A DNA stretch of 11,392 nt. Source: Deltaproteobacteria bacterium (GTDB lineage Bacteria; Desulfobacterota; Deferrimicrobia; Deferrimicrobiales; Deferrimicrobiaceae). The translations under genes and the position numbers were made by a program. The stretch's first letter is position 1; each line of letters starts with the position of its first letter. Shown one piece after another: positions 1 through 8,597 of the stretch. The notes under the pieces are model-generated. The model made no database searches and was not told where the DNA came from. It saw nothing but the letters and a program-made list of their open reading frames with translations. The stretch spans positions 9,710 through 21,101 of the forward strand of contig DOTC01000036.1 in the NCBI GenBank assembly GCA_003513855.1, written 5' to 3'.

Positions 1-600
1 AACATCCCCCGCATCTTCGAGCCGTTCTTCTCCACCAAGGAGACCGGGAAAGGAAGCGGGATGGGGCTGGCGATGGCCTACGGCATCGTCAAGAACCACG
101 GAGGGTTCCTGGATGTCCGGAGCGTTCCCGGGAAGGGGACGACATTCCGGATGCTTCTGCCCATCTCGTCGAAGGAGGTATCGCCCCCGCCCCCTCCGGC
201 CCCGGACGAGCCTGCGGTCGGCGGCATGGAGACGATTCTCTTCGTCGACGACGAGGAGTCGCTGCGGATGCTGGCGGTGGAGATGCTCGGCAATCTCGGC
301 TACAAGGTCCTGACGGCCGGGAACGGCCTCGAGGCCGTCAAGACCTTCGAGGAGAGACGCGGGGAGATCGCTGTGGTCATCCTCGACATGATCATGCCCG
401 GCATGGGGGGGGAGGAGACGTTCCATCGCCTGAAGGAGATCGACCCGTCCGCCCGCATCCTGATCTCCTCGGGATACGCGGTGGAAGGGAGGCCCCAGAG
501 CCTGCTCGCGGCGGGGGCGGCAGGGTTTCTCCAGAAGCCGTACCGGGTCGGAACCCTGGCGGCAACCATGCGCAGGATCATCGGGGGCGGCAGCCCGTAG
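1..600 (+). CDS. Hybrid sensor histidine kinase, C-terminal part (ATPase end + receiver domain); 5' end outside window
   Basis: The reading frame is open from base 1 to the TAG at 598-600, giving the last 199 residues of a larger protein. Residues 6-13 read FEPFFSTK (F box) and residues 17-23 read GKGSGMG (G2 box); a [25 protein letters not shown] end of the HATPase_c fold follows. A proline-rich linker (residues about 60-72) leads to a receiver domain. Its acidic pair is D83/D84 (VDDEE), the phospho-acceptor is D129 (ILDMIMPG) and the conserved lysine is K179 (QKPY). In this family the kinase core phosphorylates a histidine and the attached receiver takes or buffers the phosphate. The sensor and dimerisation parts lie to the left, so the signal is unknown. 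No output domain follows the receiver. The gene converges on the rpiB end of the metabolic operon, so it is probably not part of it. The family is clear; its target is unknown. Confidence 0.93.
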   Translation, partial: NIPRIFEPFFSTKETGKGSGMGLAMAYGIVKNHGGFLDVRSVPGKGTTFRMLLPISSKEVSPPPPPAPDEPAVGGMETILFVDDEESLRMLAVEMLGNLGYKVLTAGNGLEAVKTFEERRGEIAVVILDMIMPGMGGEETFHRLKEIDPSARILISSGYAVEGRPQSLLAAGAAGFLQKPYRVGTLAATMRRIIGGGSP

Positions 601-625
601 CCCCCGACGGGGGAACGCTTCCTCC

Positions 626-1096
626 CTACTCCCTCCAGTGGGCCTTCTCGAAGCGCCGGATCTTCTCCACCCGGCGCCGATGGCGCCCCCCCTCGAAGGG
701 GGTTTCCAGCCAGATCCTCACGATGCTTCGCGCCATTCGGGGGGAGACCTCGTTCGCCCCCAGAACGAGCACATTGGCGTCGTTGTGGCTCCGGGACAGT
801 CCGGCATCCCCCACGGTCGACACCACCGCCGCCCGTATCCCCCGCGCCTTGTTCGCCGCGATCGCCATCCCGATGCCGGACTTGCAGATGAGGATGGCCC
901 GGTCGGCCTCCCCCCGCCGCATCGCCGCGGCGGCGGCGAACGCGTAGTCCGGGTAATCCACCGGGTCGGTCGCATCGGTCCCCATGTCCCGGACCGCATA
1001 TCCTTTTGCGGACAGGAACCGGTGGAGGTTGGCCTTCAGATCCACTCCCCCGTGGTCGGCGGCCAGAACGATTCCCGGAAGCCTGCGGATCTTCAT
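626..1096 (-). CDS. rpiB: Ribose-5-phosphate isomerase B
   Basis: This 156-residue protein is of normal length for RpiB, which interconverts ribulose-5-phosphate and ribose-5-phosphate in the cytosol. The N-terminal AADHGG (12-17) holds the conserved Asp-His pair. C71 in ICKSGIGMAIAANK matches the catalytic cysteine of the family, and H104 in SHNDANVLVLGA matches the conserved ring-opening region. The C-terminal ETPFEGGRH segment and RRVEKI are also typical. One oddity is Lys72, directly after the catalytic cysteine, where relatives usually have Gly (CGTGIG or CGSGIG). The ATG at 1096 is preferred because it overlaps the glk stop (TGATG, one shared base) and has AAGGAGGG nine bases upstream. 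The frame stays open much further upstream, but only as a shadow of glk. It is the last gene of the operon and supplies the pentose isomerase for tkt and tal. Confidence 0.95.
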   Translation of the reverse strand: MKIRRLPGIVLAADHGGVDLKANLHRFLSAKGYAVRDMGTDATDPVDYPDYAFAAAAAMRRGEADRAILICKSGIGMAIAANKARGIRAAVVSTVGDAGLSRSHNDANVLVLGANEVSPRMARSIVRIWLETPFEGGRHRRRVEKIRRFEKAHWRE

Positions 1097-2085
1097 CAAC
1101 CGGCACCCTCCTTCCCTGCGATCGCATAGTGCGCCGCTCCGAGCAGCGCGGCCTTGTCGTCCCGGATCACCCGGACCGGCACCCGCGACAGAAACTCCCG
1201 GAACCTCCCCTTGGAGAGGAACGACTCGAGAAACGGCTTCTCCGAGAGGACCGGCAGGATCGCGGGGGCTACACCCCCTCCCAGGACCACCCCTCCCGTC
1301 GCCATCACCTGGAGGGCGAGGTTCCCCGCCTGCGCCCCGTAGAGGGACGCAAAGAACCGGAGGGCCTCGCCGCAGGCGCCCGATCTTCCGGAAAGACCTT
1401 CCTGCGTGATGACGCGGGGCGGGTCCTCCGCAGCCAGCCGGGCCTCGACTCCTTCGGATTCCGCCATCCCCTCGGCCTCGCGGAGGAACCGGTAGATCGC
1501 GTGAAGCCCCCGGCCCGACACCACCCGCTCCACGCTGACGCGGCCGTGCCTGCCTTGCAGATACTGGAGCAGCCGGATCTCCCGCTCGTCCCGGGGGGCG
1601 AAATCGGCGTGTCCCCCCTCCGAGGCGACCGGCAGGTACCCCGTGCCGTCCCACACGAGAAATGCCGCGCCGAGGCCGGTCCCCGCCGCAAGGACCGCGA
1701 CGGTTCCCCGCGGCTCGGCCTCCCCGCGCTGCAGGACGGCCAGGCTCTTCTCCGGGAGGAACGGAACGGCAAAGGCGGTCGCCTGCAGGTCGTTGATGAT
1801 AAAAACGCGCTTCGCCCCGATGGAGCTTCGGACCGACTCCCTCTCCACGACCCACGGGAGGTTGGTCACCTTGCTTCGCCCGGACACCACCGGGCCCGCG
1901 ACGCCGATGCAGGCCACCGAAACGCCCGGTTTGCCGGCGAGGAACTCCGCGAGAATCGATTCGAGGTCCGGGTACCGGCCGCTGGGGAAGGAGCGAAGCT
2001 CCGACCGTCGCAACGTGCTTTTTTCTCCGAGAAAGAGCGCGAGGTTCGTCTTCGTTCCTCCCACGTCTCCCGCAAGGATCCTCAT
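1096..2085 (-). CDS. glk: Glucokinase (Glk family)
   Basis: This 329-residue cytosolic kinase makes glucose-6-phosphate from glucose and ATP, the substrate of the zwf product encoded upstream in the operon. The N-terminal phosphate-binding motif is GDVGGTKTNLALF (6-18). The catalytic aspartate is most likely D99 in FIINDLQATAFAVPFL. AGTGLG (134-139) is the second phosphate/adenosine motif. EGGH (156-159) in SEGGHADFAPR is the glucose-contacting motif of the E. coli Glk type. A glycine-rich GGVVLGGGVAP stretch lies near the C terminus. Length and motifs fit the Glk family better than the ROK sugar kinases, since no CXCGXXGC zinc motif is visible. The ATG overlaps the pgl stop as ATGA (4 nt), and AGGAAGG lies about ten bases upstream, so translation is probably coupled. 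It could accept other hexoses. Confidence 0.94.
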   Translation of the reverse strand: MRILAGDVGGTKTNLALFLGEKSTLRRSELRSFPSGRYPDLESILAEFLAGKPGVSVACIGVAGPVVSGRSKVTNLPWVVERESVRSSIGAKRVFIINDLQATAFAVPFLPEKSLAVLQRGEAEPRGTVAVLAAGTGLGAAFLVWDGTGYLPVASEGGHADFAPRDEREIRLLQYLQGRHGRVSVERVVSGRGLHAIYRFLREAEGMAESEGVEARLAAEDPPRVITQEGLSGRSGACGEALRFFASLYGAQAGNLALQVMATGGVVLGGGVAPAILPVLSEKPFLESFLSKGRFREFLSRVPVRVIRDDKAALLGAAHYAIAGKEGAG

Positions 2086-2930
2086 CCCGCGCCGCCCTTC
2101 CTCTCCGGTTCGCCTCTCCTCCCTGGGGCCGGGGGCGGTTTCGCATCCATGCGACGCGCCGCGTCGGCGTCTGCCAGGAAGGTGATCTTCCCCCTCCGGG
2201 GGGAAACCCGGGAGGCGGGCAACCCGGCCCCCCTTCCCGACAGCACCTCCTCCAGAACCCGGGCCTTCTCCGTTCCGCTCACCAGGAAGATGACGTGGGA
2301 GGCGGCATTCAGCACGGGAAGGGTCAAGGTGACGCGGGGAACGGGCGGGGCCCCTCCCTCGGCCGGCGCCACCCAGGCGGCCTCCTCCCGGAGGGCGGGG
2401 GAGCCGGGGAACAGGGACGCGGTGTGCCCGTCCGCTCCCAGCCCCAACAGGATCGCGTCGAACCGGGGGAAGCCTCCGGTTCTCTCCCGGAAGGCGCGCC
2501 GGAGCGTTTCCTCATACCTGCGGGCCCCCTCCCGGGGGTCGGACAGGGAGGTGTCGACCGGGTGAAAATGATCCGGGGGGACGGGAGCCCGGGACACGAG
2601 CGACTCCCGCTGCATCCGCTGGTTGCTCGACGGGTCGTCGGGGGAAACCCACCGCTCGTCGACCTGATAGAAGTGAACCAGGTCCCACGGAAACCGGCTC
2701 CGGTACGGCTCGGAGGAGAGAACCGCAAGAGTCCGGCGGGGGGTCCCCCCCCCGGAAAGGGCCACGGAGATCCCCTTCTCCCTCTTTCCGGAACGGTCCA
2801 GGGCCATCGCGCGCTCCCGCGCGATCCCCCACAGTCGCCCGGCCGCCGCCTTCGCCAGCTCCTCCGGGGAGGAAAGGACGAAGAGCCTGCCGGGCGGCCC
2901 GTCGCCTTCCCTGCTCACGGCTCCCGCCAT
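2082..2930 (-). CDS. pgl: 6-phosphogluconolactonase
   Basis: This 282-residue protein belongs to the glucosamine-6-phosphate isomerase/6-phosphogluconolactonase fold and hydrolyses 6-phosphogluconolactone made by Zwf. Signature stretches are ALSGGGTPRRTLAVL (57-71), QVDERWVSPDDPSSNQRM (89-106), and the family hallmark GLGADGHTASLFPGS (163-177). The DevB-type pattern and the position between zwf and glk argue for lactonase over sugar isomerase. The frame stays open to about 3026, but the added residues come from the zwf coding region. The ATG at 2930 has GGAGG seven bases upstream and begins just before the fold, so I chose it. The gene then overlaps zwf by 16 nt and glk by 4 nt. Beyond about residue 262 is a Pro/Arg/Lys-rich tail of roughly 20 residues, longer than usual and probably disordered. 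Confidence 0.94.
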   Translation of the reverse strand: MAGAVSREGDGPPGRLFVLSSPEELAKAAAGRLWGIARERAMALDRSGKREKGISVALSGGGTPRRTLAVLSSEPYRSRFPWDLVHFYQVDERWVSPDDPSSNQRMQRESLVSRAPVPPDHFHPVDTSLSDPREGARRYEETLRRAFRERTGGFPRFDAILLGLGADGHTASLFPGSPALREEAAWVAPAEGGAPPVPRVTLTLPVLNAASHVIFLVSGTEKARVLEEVLSGRGAGLPASRVSPRRGKITFLADADAARRMDAKPPPAPGRRGEPERKGGAG

Positions 2931-4456
2931 TGTCTCCCCTCCCGGGACAGCAGCCTGTCCGCCTCGCGTGGACCCCAGGTCCCCGCGGGGTAGAAGAAGA
3001 GGTCGCGCCCCGGGTTTTCCTTCCATCGCGAAAGGAACGGCTCCAGGAGAGACCAGGAGATGTCGACGGTGTCATTCCTGGGAAACAGGGTCGCATCCCC
3101 CAGCATCGCGTCCAGCAGGAGCCGCCCGTAGGCGGGACGGGACTTCACCCCGAACGCCTGCTCGTAGGTGAACTGGAACTCCACCGGCTCCACGCAGATC
3201 GACGGACCGGGGGTCTTGGCCCCGAACTTCAGGAAGATCCCCTCCTCGGGCTGGATGTTGAGGACGAGGTAGTTCGACACCAGCTGCCCGCACACGGAGC
3301 TGTCGAAGAGGAGAAACGGCGCCGGACGGAACTTGATCGCGATCTCGGACACCCTTCCGGCCAGACGTTTCCCCGTGCGCAGATAGAACGGGACCCCTCC
3401 CCACCTCCAGTTGTCGATGGTGAGACGCATGGCGGCGTACGTCTCGACAAGGGACTGCGGCGAGACGCTCTTCTCCGCCCGGTAGCCGGGGACCGCCCCG
3501 CCCCGGACGTTGCCGGCGGCATACTGCCCCCGGACGCACACCTCGCCGACATCCTCCTCCTTCACCGGTTCGATGGAGCGCATCAGCTTGACCTTCTCGT
3601 CGCGCACGTCGTCGGCGGCGAGGGAAATGGGGGGCTCCATCGCAACGTTGGAGAGGAGCTGGAACAGGTGGTTCTGGATCATGTCCCGGACGACGCCCGC
3701 CTCCTCGAAATAGTCGCCCCGCCCCTCCACGCCGATCTCCTCCGCCACCGTGATCTGCACGTGGTCGATGAAGTTCCGGTTCCACAACGGCTCGAATATC
3801 CCGTTGGCAAAGCGGAAGACGAGGATGTTCTGGACCGTCTCCTTGCCCAGATAGTGGTCGATCCGGTAGACCTGATCCTCCGGGAAGACCCCCGAGACCA
3901 CCCGGGAAAGTTCCCGGGCGCTCGCCAGGTCGTGGCCGAACGGTTTCTCGATGATGACGCGCCGGCTTCCGGGGAGATCCTCCGAGGGGACGGAAAGATC
4001 CGCCTGCCCGATCCGGCGGATGAGGGGGGCGTAGAACTTCGGGGCGACGGAAGCGTAAAAGATCAGGTTCCCCGGGATTCCCCGATCCTTCGTCACGGCA
4101 CGGATCCGCTCGCCGAGGGCGCGCGTGCCCTCCGGATCCCCGATATCCCCGGGCTGGTAGAAGAGCCTCCCCGCGAAATCGTCCCACGAGGCCCGGTCCA
4201 CCGTCTCCGGCGACCCGTCCCGCAGGTGGTCCCGGAACGCGTCGTCCGAAAAGGGGGTGCGTGATACCCCCAGGACGGCGAACGCTTCGGGAAGGAGTTT
4301 CTCCCGGTAGAGCCCGTACAGGGCCGGGACGAGCTTCCGCCTCGTCAGGTCGCCCGAAGCCCCGAAGATGACCAGAAGGCACGGAGGGGGGACCACGGAG
4401 GCCGACGCCTCGCGCCGAACCGCCTGCGCGGAGCGGTTTTTCCCTTCGTCACCCAT
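2915..4456 (-). CDS. zwf: Glucose-6-phosphate 1-dehydrogenase
   Basis: This complete 513-residue enzyme oxidises glucose-6-phosphate to 6-phosphogluconolactone, the entry step of the oxidative pentose phosphate pathway. A non-conserved tail of about 25 residues precedes the dinucleotide-binding strand LLVIFGASGDLTRRKL (27-42). The basic residues after the glycine loop (R39, R40, K41) are in the place that usually favours NADP. EKPFG (170-174) and the active-site signature RIDHYLGKE (198-206), with H201 the likely substrate-contacting histidine, are intact. The MIQNH stretch (259-263) carries the second conserved histidine, the usual catalytic base. Length matches bacterial Zwf. The ATG at 4456 has AAGGG seven bases upstream and overlaps the end of gnd by 8 nt. 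The gene's own end overlaps pgl by 16 nt. No truncation or missing key residue is seen. Confidence 0.97.
   Translation of the reverse strand: MGDEGKNRSAQAVRREASASVVPPPCLLVIFGASGDLTRRKLVPALYGLYREKLLPEAFAVLGVSRTPFSDDAFRDHLRDGSPETVDRASWDDFAGRLFYQPGDIGDPEGTRALGERIRAVTKDRGIPGNLIFYASVAPKFYAPLIRRIGQADLSVPSEDLPGSRRVIIEKPFGHDLASARELSRVVSGVFPEDQVYRIDHYLGKETVQNILVFRFANGIFEPLWNRNFIDHVQITVAEEIGVEGRGDYFEEAGVVRDMIQNHLFQLLSNVAMEPPISLAADDVRDEKVKLMRSIEPVKEEDVGEVCVRGQYAAGNVRGGAVPGYRAEKSVSPQSLVETYAAMRLTIDNWRWGGVPFYLRTGKRLAGRVSEIAIKFRPAPFLLFDSSVCGQLVSNYLVLNIQPEEGIFLKFGAKTPGPSICVEPVEFQFTYEQAFGVKSRPAYGRLLLDAMLGDATLFPRNDTVDISWSLLEPFLSRWKENPGRDLFFYPAGTWGPREADRLLSREGRQWREP
2936..2943 (-). promoter_or_regulatory. Shine-Dalgarno deciding the pgl start
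   Basis: Read on the - strand, GGGAGGGG lies inside the last codons of zwf and its GGAGG core ends seven bases before the ATG at 2930-2928. Upstream in-frame starts would need about 30 extra residues encoded entirely by the zwf C-terminal region in another frame, so this site sets the more likely start. Confidence 0.6.
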
Positions 4457-5381
4457 TCCGTTTCCCTTGTTTCTTCGGCCGGGGAGAGGCGGCCTTCACC
4501 GCGTGTCCCCCGAACTCGTTGCGCAGCGCAGCCAGCATCCGCATCGCGAAGGAATTGTCCTGCCGGGAGAAGAACCGCATGTAGAGGGAAAGCGCGATGG
4601 AGGGGAGGGGGACCCCCGCCTCGATCGATTGCTCGACCGTCCAGCGTCCTTCCCCCGAATCGGATACATAGGGGGAGAGCCCGGCGAGCTCCGGGTCTTT
4701 TTCCAATGCCCGCTCGGCAAGTTCCAGAAGCCAGGACCGGACGACGCTCCCCTGGTTCCACAGGGCGGCGATCGCCCGAAGGTCCAGCGGAAAGGGGGCC
4801 GAGGAGAGCAGTTCGAACCCCTCCGCGTACGACTGCATCATCCCGTATTCGATCCCGTTGTGGACCATCTTCACGAAATGGCCGGCGCCGTGGGGGCCCA
4901 TGTAGGCGTACCCCCCGGGCGGGGCGAGCGTGGCCAGGACCGGGGTCACGACCCGGAAGGCCTTTTGATCCCCCCCGACCATGAGGCAGTACCCCTCGGA
5001 AAGCCCCCAGATCCCCCCGCTGGTTCCGGCGTCGAGGAACCGGATCCCGTTTCCGGACAGGCGTTTCGCCCGGCGCGGCGCTTCCTTGAAGAGCGAATTT
5101 CCCCCGTCGACGACGATGTCCCCGGCCTCGAGCGCCCCGGCCAGAATCTCGACGTTCTCGTCGACCGGGGGGCCGGCGGGGACCATGAGCCAGACCACCC
5201 GGGGGGGAGACAGCTTCGTGACCGCATCGGCGACCGACGCGGCCGGCAGGGCCCCCTCGCGCGAGGCCTCCCTCACCGCTTCCGGAGAGCGGTCCGCGGC
5301 GACCACCTCGTGCCCCCCGCGCAGAAGGCGCCGGGTCATGTTCAGCCCCATCTTCCCGAGACCCACCATCGCGATCCGCAT
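4449..5381 (-). CDS. gnd: 6-phosphogluconate dehydrogenase, decarboxylating, short (NAD-type) form
   Basis: This 310-residue protein matches the short form of decarboxylating 6-phosphogluconate dehydrogenase (about 300 residues, YqeC/GntZ-like). The long NADP form is about 470 residues. It makes ribulose-5-phosphate, CO2 and reduced cofactor. The Rossmann motif is MVGLGKMGLNM (5-15). The second strand ends in VVAAD with D30, then R31; the NADP form has Asn-Arg-Thr here. An acidic residue at this point usually means NAD is preferred; that preference is inference. VDGGNS (91-96), GTSGGIWGLSEGYCLMVGG (119-137), and K171 and E178 in HFVKMVHNGIEYGMMQ are the substrate and catalytic residues. The ATG at 5381 has AAGGGGG upstream. 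It sits 37 nt after tal and overlaps zwf by 8 nt, placing both oxidative dehydrogenases together. Confidence 0.94.
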   Translation of the reverse strand: MRIAMVGLGKMGLNMTRRLLRGGHEVVAADRSPEAVREASREGALPAASVADAVTKLSPPRVVWLMVPAGPPVDENVEILAGALEAGDIVVDGGNSLFKEAPRRAKRLSGNGIRFLDAGTSGGIWGLSEGYCLMVGGDQKAFRVVTPVLATLAPPGGYAYMGPHGAGHFVKMVHNGIEYGMMQSYAEGFELLSSAPFPLDLRAIAALWNQGSVVRSWLLELAERALEKDPELAGLSPYVSDSGEGRWTVEQSIEAGVPLPSIALSLYMRFFSRQDNSFAMRMLAALRNEFGGHAVKAASPRPKKQGKRNG

Positions 5382-5418
5382 CGGAACCCCCTTCCCGTTG
5401 CCGTTTCCTGCCGGTTCC

Positions 5419-6555
5419 CTACGCCCCCTTCGCCTCGGAGAGCTTTTTCTCGATCGTCGCGAGGAGACTACGGTAGGAGTCGGTGAAGCTCTGCACGCCG
5501 TCCCGGACCAGCTTCTCGCACACCTCCTCGATCCCGATGTCCAGGATCCCCAGGTCGTCCAGGACCTCCCTCGCCTCCTTCTCCTTCCCGGAGAGGGTAT
5601 CGGCGACCTTCCCGTGGTCCCGGAAGGCGTCGATCGTGGCGAGGGGCATCGTGTTGACGGTGTCGCGCCCGATCAGCTGCTCGACGTAGAGCACGTCCGA
5701 GTATTTCGGGTTCTTCGTTCCCGTGCTCGCCCACAAGGGGCGCTGGACACGCGCCCCCTTCGACGCGAGCTCCTTCCACCGCGGGGTGGAGAAGATCTCC
5801 CGGAACCGCGCGTATGCCAGCCGCGCGTTGGCCACCGCCGTCTTCCCCTTGAGGGAGATCGCCGTCTCCGCCTTGGGCGACCCCGGCCACCGGGGGATCG
5901 CCTCGTCGAGCAGCCGGTCAACCGCCGTGTCCACCCGCGAAACGAAGAAGGAGGCCACCGAGGCGACCCGGTGCGGGCTCTTTCCCGAAGCGGCCAGCCG
6001 CTCCACCCCCCGAATATACGCCTCCGCCACCTCCTCGTACCGCTTCACGGAAAAGATGAGCGTCACGTTCACCGGGATCCCCCGCGCGATCGTCTCCTCG
6101 ATCGCGGGCAGACCCTCCCGGGTGCCGGGGATCTTGATGAGGACGTTCGGGCGGGAGACCGCCCGGAACAGCTCCTCCGCCCTCCCGATCGTCCCTTCCG
6201 TGTCGTACGCCAGGTCCGGATCGACCTCGAGGGAGACGTAGCCGTCCGCCCCCAACGAGGTGTCATGGACGGGCCGCAGCACGTCGGCAGCCTGCCGGAT
6301 GTCCTCCGTCACGATCTCCTTGTACGCCTCCATCACGCCGGCGCTCCGGCCTGCAAGCTCCCGGATCTGTCTGTCGTATTCCCGGCCCCCGGAGATCGCC
6401 TTCTCGAAGATCGTCGGGTTGGAGGTGACCCCCGTGATCCCGTCTTCGGAAACCAGGCGCAACAGCCCTCCCGACAGGAGCAATCCCCGCTCGATGAAGT
6501 CCAGCCATGGGCTCTGGCCGAACCTCCCCAGGTCCACGAGAGGATTCGCCACCAT
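5419..6555 (-). CDS. tal: Transaldolase (long, single-domain type)
   Basis: This 378-residue enzyme moves a dihydroxyacetone unit between sugar phosphates (sedoheptulose-7-phosphate plus glyceraldehyde-3-phosphate to erythrose-4-phosphate plus fructose-6-phosphate). The N-terminal GVTSNPTIFEKAI (42-54) is the family signature. The Schiff-base lysine is K141 in NVLIKIPGT, followed by GIPVNVTLIFSVKRY. SFFVSRVDTAVDRLLD and, later, WASTGTKNP complete the barrel. Length and motifs fit the roughly 370-residue actinobacterial/cyanobacterial-type transaldolase, not the short 220-residue form and not the Tal-Pgi fusion. Two adjacent starts are possible: ATG at 6555 with AGGAGG only four bases away, or the next codon, GTG, with a better seven-base gap. 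I list the ATG. The tkt stop lies 16 nt upstream, so the pair is co-transcribed. The frame runs open upstream but only as a shadow of tkt. Confidence 0.95.
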   Translation of the reverse strand: MVANPLVDLGRFGQSPWLDFIERGLLLSGGLLRLVSEDGITGVTSNPTIFEKAISGGREYDRQIRELAGRSAGVMEAYKEIVTEDIRQAADVLRPVHDTSLGADGYVSLEVDPDLAYDTEGTIGRAEELFRAVSRPNVLIKIPGTREGLPAIEETIARGIPVNVTLIFSVKRYEEVAEAYIRGVERLAASGKSPHRVASVASFFVSRVDTAVDRLLDEAIPRWPGSPKAETAISLKGKTAVANARLAYARFREIFSTPRWKELASKGARVQRPLWASTGTKNPKYSDVLYVEQLIGRDTVNTMPLATIDAFRDHGKVADTLSGKEKEAREVLDDLGILDIGIEEVCEKLVRDGVQSFTDSYRSLLATIEKKLSEAKGA

Positions 6556-6571
6556 GCAGCCTCCTTTCCTT

Positions 6572-8590
6572 CTAGGTGTTTCCGAGCAACCCCTTCGCGC
6601 GGGCCGCGACGTTCTCCGGGGTGATCCCCAGCTCCCGGAAGATGCGTCCGGCGGGCGCCGAGGCGCCGAAGCGGTCGATGCCCACGCACGCGCCGCCGTC
6701 TCCCACATACCGCTCCCACCCGAACGTCGCCGCCGCCTCCACCGAGACCCTCGCCCGCACGGACGGGGGGAGCACGAAACGCCGGTACTCCGCGGACTGC
6801 TCCTCGAACCGTTCCCGGCAGAGGAAGCTGACCACCCGGGTGGACATCCCTTCCGACTCGAGAAGGCCCGCGGCCTCGAGAGCCACATGCACCTCCGAGC
6901 CGGAGGCCAGAAGAATCACGACCGGGCTCCCCTTCCCTCCTTCCTTGAGGATGTATGCGCCGCGGTATACGTTCCCTTCCCTGCACACCTTCTCCGGGGG
7001 AAGAACCGGGACGTTCTGACGGGTGAGCGCGATCGCCGAGGGCCCTGCGGTCCGCTCCATCGCCATCCTCCATGCCGCGGCCGTCTCATTGGCGTCGGCG
7101 GGCCGGAATACGTGCAGGTTCGGGATCGCCCGAAGCGACGGCAGGTGCTCGACCGGCTGGTGGGTGGGGCCGTCCTCGCCCAGTCCCACCGAATCGTGCG
7201 TGAAGACGTAGATCACGCGCGCGCCGGTCAAGGCAGCCAGGCGGATGGAGGGACGCATGTAGTCGGAGAAGATCAGAAACGTGGCACCGTACGGGATGAT
7301 CCCGCCGTGGCGCGACATCCCCGTGAGGATCGCCCCCATCCCGTGCTCGCGCACGCCGAAGTGGAAGTTCCTCCCCCCCGGGGGGGCGTCCGGAAGAAAT
7401 GCCCCGCCCCCCTCGATCAGCGTCTCCGTGGAGGGGGCGAGGTCCGCCGATCCCCCGGCCAGTTCGGGGACCCTCCTTGCGACCGCATTGATCACCTTCC
7501 CCGAAGCCTTCCGGGTCGCCATCGGGCCGGACCCGGGGGAGAAGGAGGGAAGGTCGCTTTCCCACCCCTCCGGGAGGTCCCCCCACATGACCCTCTCCCA
7601 CTCCATGGCAAGATCCGGGTACTCCTTCCCGTACTCCACCACCTTCAGACGCCACTCCCGCTCCGCCGCCTCCCCCCGGGGCACCGCCTCCCGGAAGTGC
7701 GCCAGGACGTCGTCGGGAACGAAAAAGTCCGGCTCCTTCGGCCAGCCGAGCGCCTCCTTGGTGAGCGCCACCTCCTTCTCCCCGAGAGGCGATCCGTGGG
7801 CGTCCGCCGAGCCCTGCTTGTTCGGACTGCCGAAGGCGATCGTCGTCCGGACGATCACGAGCGTCGGGCGCTCCGCTTCCGAAAAGGCCGCCTCGACCGC
7901 CCGGGAGATCCCCTCGAGGTCGGTGTTCCCGTCGGCGACCGTCAGGACGTTCCACCCGTAGGCGCGGAAGCGGCCCGCGACGTCCTCGCGGAACGCCAGG
8001 TCGGTCGACCCCTCGATCGTGATCCGGTTGTCGTCGTAGAAGGCGGCGAGGTTCCCGAGGCGGTGGAAGCCGGCGAGCGACGCGGCCTCCGAGGCGACAC
8101 CCTCCATGAGGTCCCCGTCCGAGCACAGCGCCACGATCCGGTGGGACACGATCTCGTGCCCCGGCCGGTTGAACCGGTGCGCCAGCATCCGGGAGGCCAT
8201 CGCCATCCCCACGGCGTTTCCGATCCCCTGCCCCAGCGGCCCGGTCGTCACCTCGACGCCGGGAGTGTGCCCGGCCTCCGGGTGCCCGGGTGTCTTGCTC
8301 CCCCACTGGCGGAAGGCTTTGATCTCCTCCAGGGAAAGGTCGAACCCGGTGAGGTACAGCAGGGAGTACAGGAGCATCGAGGCGTGCCCGCAGGAGAGGA
8401 CGAACCGGTCCCTGCCGGGCCAGTCCGGGTTCTTCGGGTTATACCGCAGGGCTTTCGTCCAGAGAAGGTACGTCAGGGGGGCAAGCGCCATGGGGGTGCC
8501 GGGATGGCCGGATTTCGCCTTCTGCACTCCGTCCACGGAGAGAAACCGGATGGCGTTGATCGAACGCCAGACGAGAGAACCGTAATCCAC
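6572..8590 (-). CDS. tkt: Transketolase
   Basis: With the GTG start at 8590 this is a 672-residue thiamine-diphosphate enzyme of normal transketolase length, moving two-carbon units between sugar phosphates. Residues 11-33 contain the typical opening [21 protein letters not shown]. The thiamine-diphosphate/metal motif runs through CSDGDLMEG to [23 protein letters not shown] carries the catalytic glutamate of the pyrimidine domain. [20 protein letters not shown] is the classic substrate and cofactor loop. The GTG at 8590 is chosen because its first residues align with the usual start and GGGGGG lies seven bases upstream. An in-frame GTG at 8677 would add 29 residues with no family look. The stop is TAG at 6574-6572. 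It is the first gene of the operon, so its upstream region should hold the main promoter. Confidence 0.95.
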   Translation of the reverse strand: MDYGSLVWRSINAIRFLSVDGVQKAKSGHPGTPMALAPLTYLLWTKALRYNPKNPDWPGRDRFVLSCGHASMLLYSLLYLTGFDLSLEEIKAFRQWGSKTPGHPEAGHTPGVEVTTGPLGQGIGNAVGMAMASRMLAHRFNRPGHEIVSHRIVALCSDGDLMEGVASEAASLAGFHRLGNLAAFYDDNRITIEGSTDLAFREDVAGRFRAYGWNVLTVADGNTDLEGISRAVEAAFSEAERPTLVIVRTTIAFGSPNKQGSADAHGSPLGEKEVALTKEALGWPKEPDFFVPDDVLAHFREAVPRGEAAEREWRLKVVEYGKEYPDLAMEWERVMWGDLPEGWESDLPSFSPGSGPMATRKASGKVINAVARRVPELAGGSADLAPSTETLIEGGGAFLPDAPPGGRNFHFGVREHGMGAILTGMSRHGGIIPYGATFLIFSDYMRPSIRLAALTGARVIYVFTHDSVGLGEDGPTHQPVEHLPSLRAIPNLHVFRPADANETAAAWRMAMERTAGPSAIALTRQNVPVLPPEKVCREGNVYRGAYILKEGGKGSPVVILLASGSEVHVALEAAGLLESEGMSTRVVSFLCRERFEEQSAEYRRFVLPPSVRARVSVEAAATFGWERYVGDGGACVGIDRFGASAPAGRIFRELGITPENVAARAKGLLGNT

Positions 8591-8597
8591 GTGAATG

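Noticed and set aside
601..613. CCCCC-GAC-GGGGG hairpin between the kinase stop and the rpiB stop as a bidirectional terminator
   Set aside because: The stem is only 5 bp and no T run follows on either strand, so an intrinsic terminator is not supported.
1097..2146. N-terminal extension of the rpiB frame by about 350 residues
   Set aside because: The extension is an alternative frame of glk, with no domain. RpiB length, the TGATG junction and AAGGAGGG all support the start at 1096.
1006..2565. A 519-codon open frame on the + strand opposite rpiB, glk and pgl
   Set aside because: It is antisense to three overlapping, well-supported genes, low in complexity and shows no motif.
2930..4264. A 444-codon open frame on the + strand opposite zwf
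   Set aside because: It is a shadow of the zwf codons with no recognisable fold. Every key zwf residue is intact on the other strand.
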